A stretch of DNA of 64,000 nucleotides, taken from the NCBI GenBank assembly GCA_965205155.1, contig OZ242033.1:2542001-2606000 (forward strand), in the 5' to 3' direction. The translations under genes were made by a program, and so were the position numbers. Shown one piece after another: positions 32,790 through 42,122 of this stretch (positions are counted from its first letter, which is position 1; each line of letters starts with the position of its first letter). The notes beneath the pieces are model-generated. The model saw only the letters and a list, made by a program, of their open reading frames with translations, was not told where the DNA came from and did no database searches. The DNA comes from Aldehydirespirator sp965205155 (GTDB taxonomy: Bacteria > Actinomycetota > Acidimicrobiia > Acidimicrobiales > Aldehydirespiratoraceae).

Positions 32790-35576
32790 ATGCCGAAACT
32801 CATAGAGGTAGCGCTGCCGTTGGCGGCGATCAATGCTGAGGCGGCGCGGGAGAAGTCGATTCGGCATGGGCATCCGTCGACGCTGCATCTTTGGTGGGCT
32901 CGTCGGCCGCTGGCTGCGGCTCGTGCGGTGATCTGGGCGTCGTTGGTGGACGACCCCTCGGGCTATGACGAGTTCGCGGCCCCTGACGACGAGACCGAAG
33001 AGCAGAGGGTAGAGCGCGAGCAGAAGGTAGACGCTGAGCGACAGCGGCTGTTCGGGATCCTGGAGCGGCTTGTCAAGTGGGAGAACTCGAACAACCTGAA
33101 CGTGCTGGCCGATGCTTGGGCCGAGATCGACCGGTGCTTTCCTGACGGGCCGCCGCCGATCCTGGACCCCTTTGCTGGGGGCGGGGCCATCCCGTTGGAG
33201 GCCCAGCGGCTCGGGCTTACCGCACTCGCCGGGGACCTGAACCCCGTGGCGGTGCTCATCAATAAGGCGATGATTGAGATCCCGTCCCGCTTCGCGGGGA
33301 TGCCGCCGGTACATCCCGACATCGACAAGACCCTCACTACCTGGGAGCGGGCCCAGGGCCTTGCCGCCGACATTGAGGCGTACGGACAGTGGATGCGCGA
33401 CGAGGCCAAGCGCCGCATCGGCCACCTGTATCCCGACGCAACCGGACCCGACGGCGAGAAGCTCACGCCTATCGCTTGGGTCTGGGCGCGCACGGTGGAG
33501 TCACCCGACCCGAGTTGGTCGGGCAATGTGCCGCTGGTGGCCTCGTGGATACTCGCCAAGCGACCCAGCAAACCAAAGGTCTGGATTGAACCGATTGTGG
33601 ATCACGAGGCGATGACGGTCACCTACGCCGTTCGTGAGGGCGGCGAGCCCTCCCGTGAGAAGACCGTGGAACGTGGAAATGGAACGTGTATCGCAACGGG
33701 TGCTGCCGTCCCCGGGGACTACATCAAGTCTGAGAGCCGCGCCGGACGGATGGGCCAACAATTGATGGCCGTCGTAGCTGAAGGGGAGAGAGGCCGCGCT
33801 TACGTTCGGGCGACGGGCGCGGACGCCGCCGCGGCGCAATGTGAGGTGCCCTTCTGGATGCCTGAGGGGCGAAATCCGGAACGGCTGACTGGCGGAACTG
33901 TCTACGTGTATGGACTGGACGAGTGGTGGAAGCTCTTCACGCCGCGGCAGCTGACGGCGCTGACGACCTTCTCTGATTTCCTCGGCGAGGTGCAGGAGCA
34001 GGTGAAATCGGATGCGTCAACTGCGGGACTAGCGACTGATGGAGTCCGACTGCGAGATGGCGGCGGGGGTGCTGATGCGTACGCAGACGCCATTGTGACC
34101 TATCTGGCATTTGCCATTGACAAGTGTGCCGACTACTGGTCCACGATCTGCACATGGCACAACTCTGGCGAGAAGATGCGCAACACGTTTGGACGTCAAG
34201 CGATCCCGATGACATGGGATTTTGCGGAGTGCAATCCGTTCTCCGGATCGACCGGCAACTGGATGGCGATGGTGGATTGGATCGTGAAGGCGATCGATCA
34301 CGTTCCTGCGTCGACTTCAGGCGGTGAGGCACTTCAGCGAGACGCGCGAGCGCGCGTCCAAACGTCGGCAGGGGCGCTGCTATCGACTGATCCGCCCTAC
34401 TACGACAACATCTCCTATGCCGATCTATCGGACTTCTTCTACGTGTGGCTGCGACGGAATCTGTCCGACGTTTGGCCTGACGAATGCTCGACCCTCTTGA
34501 CGCCCAAGGCCGATGAGCTGATCGCGAACCAGTACCGCGCAGGCTCAAGGGCTCAAGCCGAGGAGCACTTCGAGTCGGGAATGGCTGAGTTCATGGCTGA
34601 GGTCGCCGAACACCAACCGGCTGGTGTGCCGGCCACGATCTACTACGCGTACAAAGCGACCGAGACCAAGGAAGGTGAGATCCGCACAACCGGCTGGGAC
34701 ACGTTCCTACAAGCTGTCCTCGATGCTGGCCTTCAAGTGAACGCCACGTGGCCGATGCGGACCGAGTTGGGCAACCGTCTCCTTGCCTCCGGGACCAACG
34801 CCCTTGCGTCTTCCATCGTGTTGGCCTGCCGGCCGCGGCCTACTTCAGCGGTTCTAGCTACGCGCGGTGAGTTCATCGCCGCGCTACGACAAGAGCTACC
34901 GGACGCGGTCCGGGTACTGCAGTCGGGCAACATCGCTCCGGTGGACATGGCGCAGTCCACCATCGGGCCGGGCATCAAGGTGTTCTCCCGGTATGCCCGC
35001 GTGGTGGAGGCCGATGGGTCGTCGATGCCGGTGTCGGCCGCGCTGGCCATCATCAACGACGTGCTGGGCGAGGTGCTCGACGGCGAGGAGGCCGAACTCG
35101 ATGCCGATACTCGCTTCGCGCTGGCTTGGTTCGCTGAGCATGGCTACGACTCCGGTCCCTCAGGTGACGCCGACAGCGTGGCTCGGGCCAAGAACACATC
35201 CTTGGCCGGCATCAAGGAATCCGGTATCGGCGAGGCCCGCGTCGGCAAGTTCTGCCTCCGCAAGCGCAGCGAGTTGCCGCCGGATTGGTCGCCAGTGCAT
35301 GACCACCGGTTCACCGTATGGAAGGCCACCCAGCACTTGGCTGCTGCGCTGGAGCGCTCAGAGTCAGAGGCGGCCGAGCTGTTGCACGTCCTCGGCGGCA
35401 ACGGTGACCGGGCTCGCCAGCTCGCCTACCTGCTGTACCAGAAGGCCAACGACCGGGGCTGGGCCGCCGAGGCCGGGGCCTACAACGGCCTCATCACCGC
35501 CTGGCCCAACCTGCGCACCGGCGCAGCAAACGTGGCTGCCGCTACCTCGGGTCCCGCCCAGCAAGCCTTGCTGTAG
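32790..35576 (+). CDS. DUF1156-type adenine-specific DNA methyltransferase
   Basis: A 928-residue protein. The DUF1156 N terminus is EVALPLAAINAEAAREKSIR, then HPSTLHLWWARRPLAAARAV. The SAM-binding motif I is ILDPFAGGGAIPLEAQRLGL (near 126), followed by DLNPVAVLINKAMIEIP. Catalytic motif IV is STDPPYYDNISYADLSDFFY (near 533). The C-terminal region (VARAKNTSLAGIKESGIG, ELLHVLGGNGDRARQLAYLL) is helical. DPPY implies N6-adenine or N4-cytosine methylation of self DNA. It pairs with the SNF2-DUF3883 helicase and DUF499 ATPase as the modification arm of a DISARM-like system. Confidence 0.88.
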   Translation: MPKLIEVALPLAAINAEAAREKSIRHGHPSTLHLWWARRPLAAARAVIWASLVDDPSGYDEFAAPDDETEEQRVEREQKVDAERQRLFGILERLVKWENSNNLNVLADAWAEIDRCFPDGPPPILDPFAGGGAIPLEAQRLGLTALAGDLNPVAVLINKAMIEIPSRFAGMPPVHPDIDKTLTTWERAQGLAADIEAYGQWMRDEAKRRIGHLYPDATGPDGEKLTPIAWVWARTVESPDPSWSGNVPLVASWILAKRPSKPKVWIEPIVDHEAMTVTYAVREGGEPSREKTVERGNGTCIATGAAVPGDYIKSESRAGRMGQQLMAVVAEGERGRAYVRATGADAAAAQCEVPFWMPEGRNPERLTGGTVYVYGLDEWWKLFTPRQLTALTTFSDFLGEVQEQVKSDASTAGLATDGVRLRDGGGGADAYADAIVTYLAFAIDKCADYWSTICTWHNSGEKMRNTFGRQAIPMTWDFAECNPFSGSTGNWMAMVDWIVKAIDHVPASTSGGEALQRDARARVQTSAGALLSTDPPYYDNISYADLSDFFYVWLRRNLSDVWPDECSTLLTPKADELIANQYRAGSRAQAEEHFESGMAEFMAEVAEHQPAGVPATIYYAYKATETKEGEIRTTGWDTFLQAVLDAGLQVNATWPMRTELGNRLLASGTNALASSIVLACRPRPTSAVLATRGEFIAALRQELPDAVRVLQSGNIAPVDMAQSTIGPGIKVFSRYARVVEADGSSMPVSAALAIINDVLGEVLDGEEAELDADTRFALAWFAEHGYDSGPSGDADSVARAKNTSLAGIKESGIGEARVGKFCLRKRSELPPDWSPVHDHRFTVWKATQHLAAALERSESEAAELLHVLGGNGDRARQLAYLLYQKANDRGWAAEAGAYNGLITAWPNLRTGAANVAAATSGPAQQALL

Positions 35577-35595
35577 CGACCGGACAGTCGCACCG

Positions 35596-35617
35596 TGTCG
35601 TTGACCCCCTCTAGGCT
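35596..35617 (+). promoter_or_regulatory. Candidate PafBC-type promoter for 35677/36622
   Basis: TGTCG, 11 nt (TTGACCCCCTC), TAGGCT, about 60 nt before the gene. Confidence 0.5.
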
Positions 35618-35676
35618 GCAAGAGCGCGACTGGCCTCCACACCCACTGCGGACGCCGGTCAGGCGACGGCGGGCGA

Positions 35677-36618
35677 ATGCTTCAGGGGGGTGACCACTTG
35701 ACCACTCGATACGTATTGCGACTGACTGGCGACAAGGCCCGTCTTGGCGAGCTCTATGCGTCAGACGTGGCCCGTCTAATTGACGGTATCGAGCGAGCCG
35801 TTGCTCGGACCGCTGCCCAGCTAGTTGGACGAGCGCCGGGAGCGGCCGGCCGGCTTCCCAACACAGTCGCACGCGCGGCCAGGCTGAGGTTGGTCGACAT
35901 CAAGAAGGGCAGCTTCGTGATGGAGCTTGCACCACTCGAGGCGCCCACCGACCAAGAAGCCACCGAACAGGAGTCCTTGGATCTCGACGATCCCCAGCTG
36001 ACGGACTCGTCCATCAGCACCATCATCGACGTGCTGTCAGGCTCCCAGACCGGATTCCCAGAGGCTGCGAGCGCTCTCAACCAGCTAGCCGAGGATCTCG
36101 GCATCGGGGAGCGCTACGACGCGTTGGCCCTCGCACAGTCCGGGGATGTGTCTCGCGAGGCAGTGCTGGACAGCACTGCCCGCCAGCGACTGTCGACAGC
36201 CGCGCAACCGCGCACTCGCAGCGATGATGACGGAGCCCTAGTCGGCACCCTCTATGAGGCCGACTTCGAGAGGAACACCGCCCGGTTGCGGACGTCTCAC
36301 GGGCCCTCGGTCAACGTCCGTTTCGATGACGATCATGCGCAGGACATCAAGCGGGCGCTCCGCGAGAACTCGCAGCTCCAAGGCCGCATCACCTACAACG
36401 AGACGACCTCAGCCATCGTCTCGGTTGATCTGACCGAGATCGCACCGGCAGAGCAGTTGGCGCTGATGCCCAGCGTCGAGGAGTTTTGGTCCAAGCGATC
36501 ACTCGACGAACTGGCCGAAGCGCAGGGAGTCGGCGTTGTCGAATCCGTTGAAGTGCTTCAGGACGACACGATCTCTGACGAGGAAGCCGAGGCCTTCATC
36601 GCAGCATTGGAGTTGTGA
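35677..36618 (+). CDS. Hypothetical island protein preceding a PIN-domain gene
   Basis: 313 residues: YVLRLTGDKARLGELYASDV, ARLIDGIERAVARTAAQLVG, then RLRLVDIKKGSFVMELAPLE. A later beta-rich section has GALVGTLYEADFERNTARLR and QGRITYNETTSAIVSVDLTE, with an acidic C terminus. No known family. It ends 3 nt before the PIN gene, and by position it could be a large antitoxin for the PIN protein or a structural component of the DUF1156/DUF499 system. ATG 35677 and a TTG at 35698 are both possible starts. Confidence 0.6.
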   Translation: MLQGGDHLTTRYVLRLTGDKARLGELYASDVARLIDGIERAVARTAAQLVGRAPGAAGRLPNTVARAARLRLVDIKKGSFVMELAPLEAPTDQEATEQESLDLDDPQLTDSSISTIIDVLSGSQTGFPEAASALNQLAEDLGIGERYDALALAQSGDVSREAVLDSTARQRLSTAAQPRTRSDDDGALVGTLYEADFERNTARLRTSHGPSVNVRFDDDHAQDIKRALRENSQLQGRITYNETTSAIVSVDLTEIAPAEQLALMPSVEEFWSKRSLDELAEAQGVGVVESVEVLQDDTISDEEAEAFIAALEL

Positions 36619-36621
36619 CCT

Positions 36622-37032
36622 GTGGCGGCTAACGGGTTGCTCGTGGACACTGATGTGCTCTCGTACATTGCGTGGAAGCGACCCAAGGCCCAAGCCTTCC
36701 TGCCTCTGGTCGAGGGCAAGTTGCTGGCGATCTCATTCGCCACAGTCGGCGAGATGTATTTCGGTGCAGCGAATCGGGGCTGGGGCGAGCAGAGGATCTC
36801 GGAGATGGAAAAGATTCTCAGACGCTACACGACGATCCCCGGAACGTACGATGTCGCCCACCAATACGGAGAGGTCAAGAAGGCTTTCCGCGATCAAGTG
36901 GGCGAGAACGACATGTGGATCGCCGCGACCGCTCTGGCGCACGAGTTGCCGATCATCACCAACAATCTGAAGCACTTCGAGCCGATGAGCCACCGCTTGG
37001 GCTTCGGCCTCGTTCACCCCGACCGCCCATAG
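36622..37032 (+). CDS. PIN-domain (VapC-like) ribonuclease
   Basis: 136 residues with the PIN core: NGLLVDTDVLSYIA (Asp9), ISFATVGEMYFGA (Glu44) and GENDMWIAATALAHELPIIT (Asp97). The fourth acidic position of many PIN proteins is Asn here (TNNLKHF, Asn115), which is tolerated in some VapC proteins. It would cleave RNA with Mg. No classical VapB precedes it. The 35677 protein occupies that slot. GTG start. Confidence 0.85.
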   Translation: MAANGLLVDTDVLSYIAWKRPKAQAFLPLVEGKLLAISFATVGEMYFGAANRGWGEQRISEMEKILRRYTTIPGTYDVAHQYGEVKKAFRDQVGENDMWIAATALAHELPIITNNLKHFEPMSHRLGFGLVHPDRP

Positions 37033-37113
37033 CTGGCGAAGCCTTGAAACTCTGATGTATAGGCGTTCGATGTTGCGCCGACCAGGCGCTCGGCGAAAGC
37101 CGCGCCTCGTGGG

Positions 37114-37135
37114 TGTCGCACCGACGTGGCATCGT
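37114..37135 (+). promoter_or_regulatory. Candidate PafBC-type promoter for the DUF499 gene
   Basis: TGTCG, 11 nt (CACCGACGTGG), CATCGT, 51 nt before the ATG. Confidence 0.5.
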
Positions 37136-37186
37136 GTGCGCCGTGACTGAACCGCGACCAGCAGACCCCAACAGGAGCAGACGACC

Positions 37187-40100
37187 ATGGTGATGGCCAA
37201 CACTGAGCGGGTCGCCAAGGCGCTGGATCTGCTGCGGGACGGGCTCGGCCCGGCGTGTAAGGCGACGTGGCTGGGGTTCTACGGCGACGGCTGGTTGCAG
37301 CAGGTCAACTCGCGGCTTCACCAGCCCGACCGTAAGCCCTCTACCGGGGACGCGGCGTTCCTGTTCAAGGGCATCAAGGCGACCTGGAACGAGGTATTCA
37401 GTCACGGGTTCGGCCCGTCGGTGCGATCACTGGTATTCGAGGTGTCCGATGTGCGCAACCGATGGGCCCATCAGCAGTCCTTGACCAGCGACGACACTGT
37501 GCGGGCTCTCGACTCGATGGAGCGGGTGCTGGAGGCCTTCGGCAACAGCGAACAGCGTGACCAGATACGGGGCCTGCGCCGGGATCTGATGCGCCAGATG
37601 TTTGACGAGGAGTCCCGCAGTGAGCGCCGTCGCACCGCGGCCAAGCCCACCGAAGGAACGCCCCACGCTGGGCTCACCCCCTGGCGGGAGATCATCACAC
37701 CTCACGCGGATGTGGCTGCGGGGCGCTTCGAGCAGGCCGAGTATGCAGCGGACCTTGCACAGGTCGCCGACGGCCGCGCTGAGGCCGAGTACCAGGATCC
37801 GCAGTCGTTCTATGCCCGCACCTACATCACCCAGGGCCTGCGCGACCTGCTGACCGGCGCGGCCCGGCGGCTGTCCGGAGCGGGCGGCGACCCGGTGATC
37901 GAGTTGCAGACCAACTTCGGTGGGGGCAAGACCCACTCGCTGATCGCGCTATACCACCTGGCATCCGGGGCGGACGCGGCCAAGCTGCCCGGGCTGGCGG
38001 AGATCCTTGCCGAGGAGGGCCTGACGCTGCCGGCGAAGGTGAATCGGGCCGTGCTGGTCGGTCAGAGCATCTCGCCGTCATCACCCGTGCCTGTCGAGGA
38101 TGGCATCCGCCTGCACACGCTGTGGGGCCGGCTCGCCTACGAACTCGGCGGAAGGGACGGCTACGACATGGTGCGGGCCGACGACCTTGCCGGAACCAGC
38201 CCGGGTGCCGCGCTCACTGCACTGTTCGAGCGGTTCGGCCCAGCGGTTGTGCTCATCGACGAGTGGGTCGCGTACGCGCGCCAGTTGCGAGACGGCACCG
38301 ATGACGGTCCCGAAGGCGAGCGTCTCGCCGGGGGAGACTTCGACACCCAGTTCACCTTCGCCCAGGCCCTTACCGAGGCCGCGGCGGCGGTGCCCAATGT
38401 GGTGGCGCTGATCTCGATACCTGCATCTGATGTGGAGGTGGGCGGCCCGCGGGGGCGGACTGCGTTGGAGAAGTTGAAGAACGTCGTGGCACGCATTGGA
38501 GCCCAGTGGCAGCCGGCGTCGCCGGACGAGTCCTTCGAGATCGTGCGCCGCCGTCTGTTCGACCCCGTGCCCGCCGACAAGGCCAGAGTTCGCGACGGGG
38601 TGATCCGAGCGTTCTGCGACATGTACCGCGACCAGCCCGACAGATTCCCGGCCGGAGTCAGCGAAGGCGAGTACCGCCGGCGCATGGAGCTGTGCTATCC
38701 GATCCATCCGGAGCTGTTCGACAGGCTCTTTGATGACTGGTCCGCGCTCGACAAGTTCCAGCGCACGCGGGGCGTGCTGCGGCTCATGGCGCTGGCCATC
38801 TCACAGCTGTGGCAGCGTGACGACCGGTCGCTGCTGATCATGCCGGGCAACCTGCCCATGGACTACGGGTTGCTGGTCAGTGAGATGAAGAAGTACCTCG
38901 AGGACGGCTGGGACCCCGTCATCAAGGCCGACGTAGATGGAGCCAACTCGCTGCCGTTGCGCATCGACCAGAACAACAGCCACTTCGGTCGGCTGTCAGC
39001 CACCCGGCGGGCAGCGCGGGCCGTCTACATGGGCTCCGCGCCCCGGCCCGACGGCAGAAGGGGAGTGGACCTCAAGTCGGTGGTGCTGGGCTGCGCACAG
39101 CCCGGCGAGTCCCCCGGCCAGTTCGCCGACGCGCTGCGGCGCCTGTCGGGCGAGGCCACCCACCTCTATGTTGACGGCGCCCAGTACTGGTACTCGCTGA
39201 TCCCCAACGTCACCCGAATCGCCGCGGACCGGGCTAGCTCCAACTACGACGACCGCGACGCCGACGACGAGGTGCGGCGCCGGATCGGCAACCAGCGCGA
39301 CCGGGGCGCCTTCGCGGCGGTGCAGGTGTTCGCCGAGGGCCCGGGTGACGTGCCCGACAACGACGACGGTGTGCGGCTGGTGATCCTGGAGCCCGACGCC
39401 ACCCACTCGCCCAACGACGACAACTCCCCGGCAGTGGAACTCGCGGCTCGGATCCTGGCCCAGCGCGACGCCGGCCCCAGGGTCAACCCCAACCTCGTGG
39501 TGTTCCTGGCCGCAGCCGCCAACCGCCTAGCCGAACTGCGGGCCGCGACCCGCATGTACCTGGCCTGGAAGTCGATCGTGGGCGACCAGTCCATGAACCT
39601 CACCGCCCACCAGCAGCGCCAGGCTGACAGCAAGCTGGCTGAGACCTCCAAACAGGTAGACAGCCTCATAGCTGAGTCGTTCACTCTGGCTCTCACCCCG
39701 TCGAAGCAGCCCGGCCAGCGCGACATCGAATGGCAGACCACCCGGGTGACCGCAGTTGGTGACCTGGCCCAGCGAACCAGCGACAAGCTCAGCAGCGAAG
39801 AGAAGCTGATCAGCACCTACAGCGGAGTACGCATCCGCATGGACCTCGATCGCCGCGAACTTTGGTCAGAGCGCGGCGACGTAGCCGTCCACAAGCTGTG
39901 GGAAACCTACGCCCGGTTCCCCTACATGCCCCGCCTAGCCAGCCGGGATGTCTTGTACAGCGCCATCGCGAACCGGGCCTCGACAATCACCTGGCAGGAG
40001 GACACCTTCGCCTACGCCGAAGCCCACGACGGCGAACGTTGGGTAGGCCTTCACACCGACGGCGCCATCCCGCCCGCACCCAGCGGCCTACTGATCCACC

Positions 40101-40438
40101 CCGATCATGTTCCGGAGCCCGAAGTGCCCACGAGTCCGCCTGAAGCTCCCACAGACGGCCCGGGCGGTACTGATGGCCCCACTGACCCGCCAATAGAGCC
40201 ACCCGAGCCCGTGTCGAGCCTGCCGACCCAGTTCTACGCGCAGTTCAACCTCGATCCCTTGCGCTGCAACACACAGTTGGGGGACATCGAAGACCACGTG
40301 ATCAGCAAGCTCGGCGCCGATGTGGAACTCGTGCTTGAGGTCCGATCCAAGAGCGACGAAGGCTTCGACGAATCCACCCGCCGCACCGTCTCAGAGAACG
40401 CCAGCAGCCTCGGAGCCCAATCCTCCGAGTTCGAATAG
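37187..40438 (+). CDS. DUF499-type AAA ATPase of a DISARM-like system
   Basis: A 1083-residue protein. The N-terminal about 130 residues resemble a HEPN/Swt1-like module (GPACKATWLGFYGDGWLQQV, FEVSDVRNRWAHQQSL, with R-x3-H). The ATPase has IELQTNFGGGKTHSLIALYH (Walker A near 245) and AVVLIDEWVAYARQL (Walker B near 356). Further DUF499 segments: YPIHPELFDRLFDDWS, RGVLRLMALAISQLWQRDDR, MPGNLPMDYGLL. A Pro-rich linker near residues 985-1010 precedes a C-terminal alpha/beta domain. DUF499 proteins co-occur with DUF1156 methyltransferases in anti-phage clusters. ATG start; last gene of the set. Confidence 0.85.
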   Translation: MVMANTERVAKALDLLRDGLGPACKATWLGFYGDGWLQQVNSRLHQPDRKPSTGDAAFLFKGIKATWNEVFSHGFGPSVRSLVFEVSDVRNRWAHQQSLTSDDTVRALDSMERVLEAFGNSEQRDQIRGLRRDLMRQMFDEESRSERRRTAAKPTEGTPHAGLTPWREIITPHADVAAGRFEQAEYAADLAQVADGRAEAEYQDPQSFYARTYITQGLRDLLTGAARRLSGAGGDPVIELQTNFGGGKTHSLIALYHLASGADAAKLPGLAEILAEEGLTLPAKVNRAVLVGQSISPSSPVPVEDGIRLHTLWGRLAYELGGRDGYDMVRADDLAGTSPGAALTALFERFGPAVVLIDEWVAYARQLRDGTDDGPEGERLAGGDFDTQFTFAQALTEAAAAVPNVVALISIPASDVEVGGPRGRTALEKLKNVVARIGAQWQPASPDESFEIVRRRLFDPVPADKARVRDGVIRAFCDMYRDQPDRFPAGVSEGEYRRRMELCYPIHPELFDRLFDDWSALDKFQRTRGVLRLMALAISQLWQRDDRSLLIMPGNLPMDYGLLVSEMKKYLEDGWDPVIKADVDGANSLPLRIDQNNSHFGRLSATRRAARAVYMGSAPRPDGRRGVDLKSVVLGCAQPGESPGQFADALRRLSGEATHLYVDGAQYWYSLIPNVTRIAADRASSNYDDRDADDEVRRRIGNQRDRGAFAAVQVFAEGPGDVPDNDDGVRLVILEPDATHSPNDDNSPAVELAARILAQRDAGPRVNPNLVVFLAAAANRLAELRAATRMYLAWKSIVGDQSMNLTAHQQRQADSKLAETSKQVDSLIAESFTLALTPSKQPGQRDIEWQTTRVTAVGDLAQRTSDKLSSEEKLISTYSGVRIRMDLDRRELWSERGDVAVHKLWETYARFPYMPRLASRDVLYSAIANRASTITWQEDTFAYAEAHDGERWVGLHTDGAIPPAPSGLLIHPDHVPEPEVPTSPPEAPTDGPGGTDGPTDPPIEPPEPVSSLPTQFYAQFNLDPLRCNTQLGDIEDHVISKLGADVELVLEVRSKSDEGFDESTRRTVSENASSLGAQSSEFE

Positions 40439-40508
40439 ATGTTGCCGCCACGCGGCGGAGTGCTGTAGCCACCGGATCGGTACCGTCGGTCGCGTGCGGG
40501 GTGATCTC

Positions 40509-41345
40509 ATGGGGCCGTCGTCGGCTGGGCTCATGTACTCCAACACCGGCGGGGACGGGCCTGCGGTGGTCCTGCTGCACGGGGTGCTGACCAACGGCGC
40601 GCTGTGGGACTCCGTCGTCGCCGGGCTGCGGGACCGCTACCGCTGCATCGTGCCCGAGCTGCCCTTCGGCGCCCACCGCACACCCATGCCCGACGACGCC
40701 GACCTCAGTCTCGAGTCGCTCGCCCGCATGATCGCCGGCTTCCTCGTCGAGCTCGACCTGCGCGACGTGACGCTGGTGTGCAACGACTGGGGCGGCGCCC
40801 AGCTCGTGGTCGCCCCCGGCGGCTCGGACCGCGTCGGCAGCCTGGTGCTGGTGTCCTGCGAAGCCTTCGACAACTACCCGCCCGGCATCCCCGGCCGGCT
40901 GCTGTGCCTCAACGCGTCGCTGCCCGGCGGCACCTTCCTCACCGCGCAACTCCTGCGCCCCCGCCTGATCAGGCACCTGCCGTTCACCTGCGGGGCGCTC
41001 ACCAAGAAGCGTCTCCCCAACGACCAGTTCATGAGCCTGATCGAGCCGCTGCGCCACAACCCCAGAGTGCGGCGCGACCTCGACAAGTACCTCCGCAGCG
41101 TCCCCGGCAAGGCGCAACTGCTCGAATGGGCCGAACAGCAGCGCGCCTTCGACGGCCCCGTGCTCATCGTGTGGGCCCGCGACGAGAAGCTGATGCCGCC
41201 CGAGCACGCCGTGCGCCTCGCCGAGCACTTCGACAACGCCGAGCTGGTGTGGGTCGACGACAGCCGCACCCTCATCCCCATCGACCAGCCCGAGGTCCTC
41301 ACCGCCCACCTCGAACAGTTCCTAGCCCGAACCACCACCCCCTGA
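40509..41345 (+). CDS. Alpha/beta hydrolase with Asp nucleophile
   Basis: 278 residues. VVLLHGVLTNGALWDSVVAG contains the oxyanion-hole HG. The nucleophile elbow is LVCNDWGGAQLV, so Asp instead of Ser, as in haloalkane dehalogenases and epoxide hydrolases. IVWARDEKLMPPEHA supplies an acid. The usual catalytic His before the final helix is replaced in VDDSRTLIPIDQPE (Arg-Thr where Gly-His is common), so dehalogenase or epoxide-hydrolase activity is doubtful. Start at ATG 40509. It marks the right edge of the large defence genes. Confidence 0.8.
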   Translation: MGPSSAGLMYSNTGGDGPAVVLLHGVLTNGALWDSVVAGLRDRYRCIVPELPFGAHRTPMPDDADLSLESLARMIAGFLVELDLRDVTLVCNDWGGAQLVVAPGGSDRVGSLVLVSCEAFDNYPPGIPGRLLCLNASLPGGTFLTAQLLRPRLIRHLPFTCGALTKKRLPNDQFMSLIEPLRHNPRVRRDLDKYLRSVPGKAQLLEWAEQQRAFDGPVLIVWARDEKLMPPEHAVRLAEHFDNAELVWVDDSRTLIPIDQPEVLTAHLEQFLARTTTP

Positions 41346-41407
41346 CAGCGCCGGCCGGGGTTCTGCGGATCACCGAAGCCAGAATGGGCGGCCCTGCTAG
41401 ACGCGGG

Positions 41408-41647
41408 TCAGGCTTGCTGGGCCTGGAGAGTGAGATCGACCGCCCGGCGGATCCATGACGACACAGAACGGTCGTCGGCGTCAGCGGCCGCCTTGACCCG
41501 TTCGAGCATCTCAGGAGGGAACCGCACGGGCACCGGGTCGGTCATGCGCTGCTGCTTGCGGCGTCGCGCCGGTCCCTGAGGCATCTGGTTCTCGGGCCGG
41601 CCGTAGAACTCGTGCTCCTCTTCTGGGGTCATGTCGCTGTCGTTCAT
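41408..41647 (-). CDS. Ribbon-helix-helix antitoxin
   Basis: 79 residues. A charged N-terminal arm (DMTPEEEHEFYGRPENQMPQ, then RRRKQQR) precedes an RHH core DPVPVRFPPEMLERVKAAAD, DRSVSSWIRRAVDL. It follows a 102-residue protein with a 4-nt overlap, the toxin-then-antitoxin order of BrnTA-like modules. The antitoxin would autoregulate the pair. Confidence 0.8.
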   Translation of the reverse strand: MNDSDMTPEEEHEFYGRPENQMPQGPARRRKQQRMTDPVPVRFPPEMLERVKAAADADDRSVSSWIRRAVDLTLQAQQA

Positions 41648-41952
41648 CGATCCTCCCGGTAGCGGGCCGCCAAGTGTTCAGATGCGACATAGCAGCCGAT
41701 GGGTCGGCACTTGCTCCGGTCGCCGGACTCGGCCGGAGCGAGCGGGACCACCAGCACGAAGCCGTTTACCTGGGCGACCATCAGCCAGTGAGCCGGCGGC
41801 CTGGCGGGATAGAACAGCGGATCGCTGCGCCACACATCCAAGATGTCATCGATCCCGAGTGGACCGTGCTTGAACAGGTGCGGAGCCTGGCCGGTGATCT
41901 CGAAGGGGTCATCGTCATCGAGGAGGTCTATGTCGAACGGGGTCGTTGCCAT
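41644..41952 (-). CDS. Putative toxin partner of the RHH protein
   Basis: 102 residues beginning ATTPFDIDLLDDDDPFEITG, then HLFKHGPLGIDDILDVWRSD and PLFYPARPPAHWLMVAQVNG, ending ASEHLAARYRED. The size, single alpha/beta domain and HGxxxDDI-V-W pattern recall BrnT-like RNases, but the match is not strong. An AT-rich leader with GTAAT repeats (around 41950-41965) lies directly upstream and is the probable operator. Confidence 0.6.
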   Translation of the reverse strand: MATTPFDIDLLDDDDPFEITGQAPHLFKHGPLGIDDILDVWRSDPLFYPARPPAHWLMVAQVNGFVLVVPLAPAESGDRSKCRPIGCYVASEHLAARYREDR

Positions 41953-42122
41953 ATTACTGTATTACAAACGACTACACCATGGTAGCGTGGCCAGCAGATA
42001 GGGCGTTCTCGCCAAGTCTTCGATTCCAAGCAGTCGCGAGCTTCCTGCAACAAGTGACTAGTGGCGGACATCCTACGGGTAATCGAAGCGACGACGGCAC
42101 CGGTGTGCGGACTGAATGTCGC

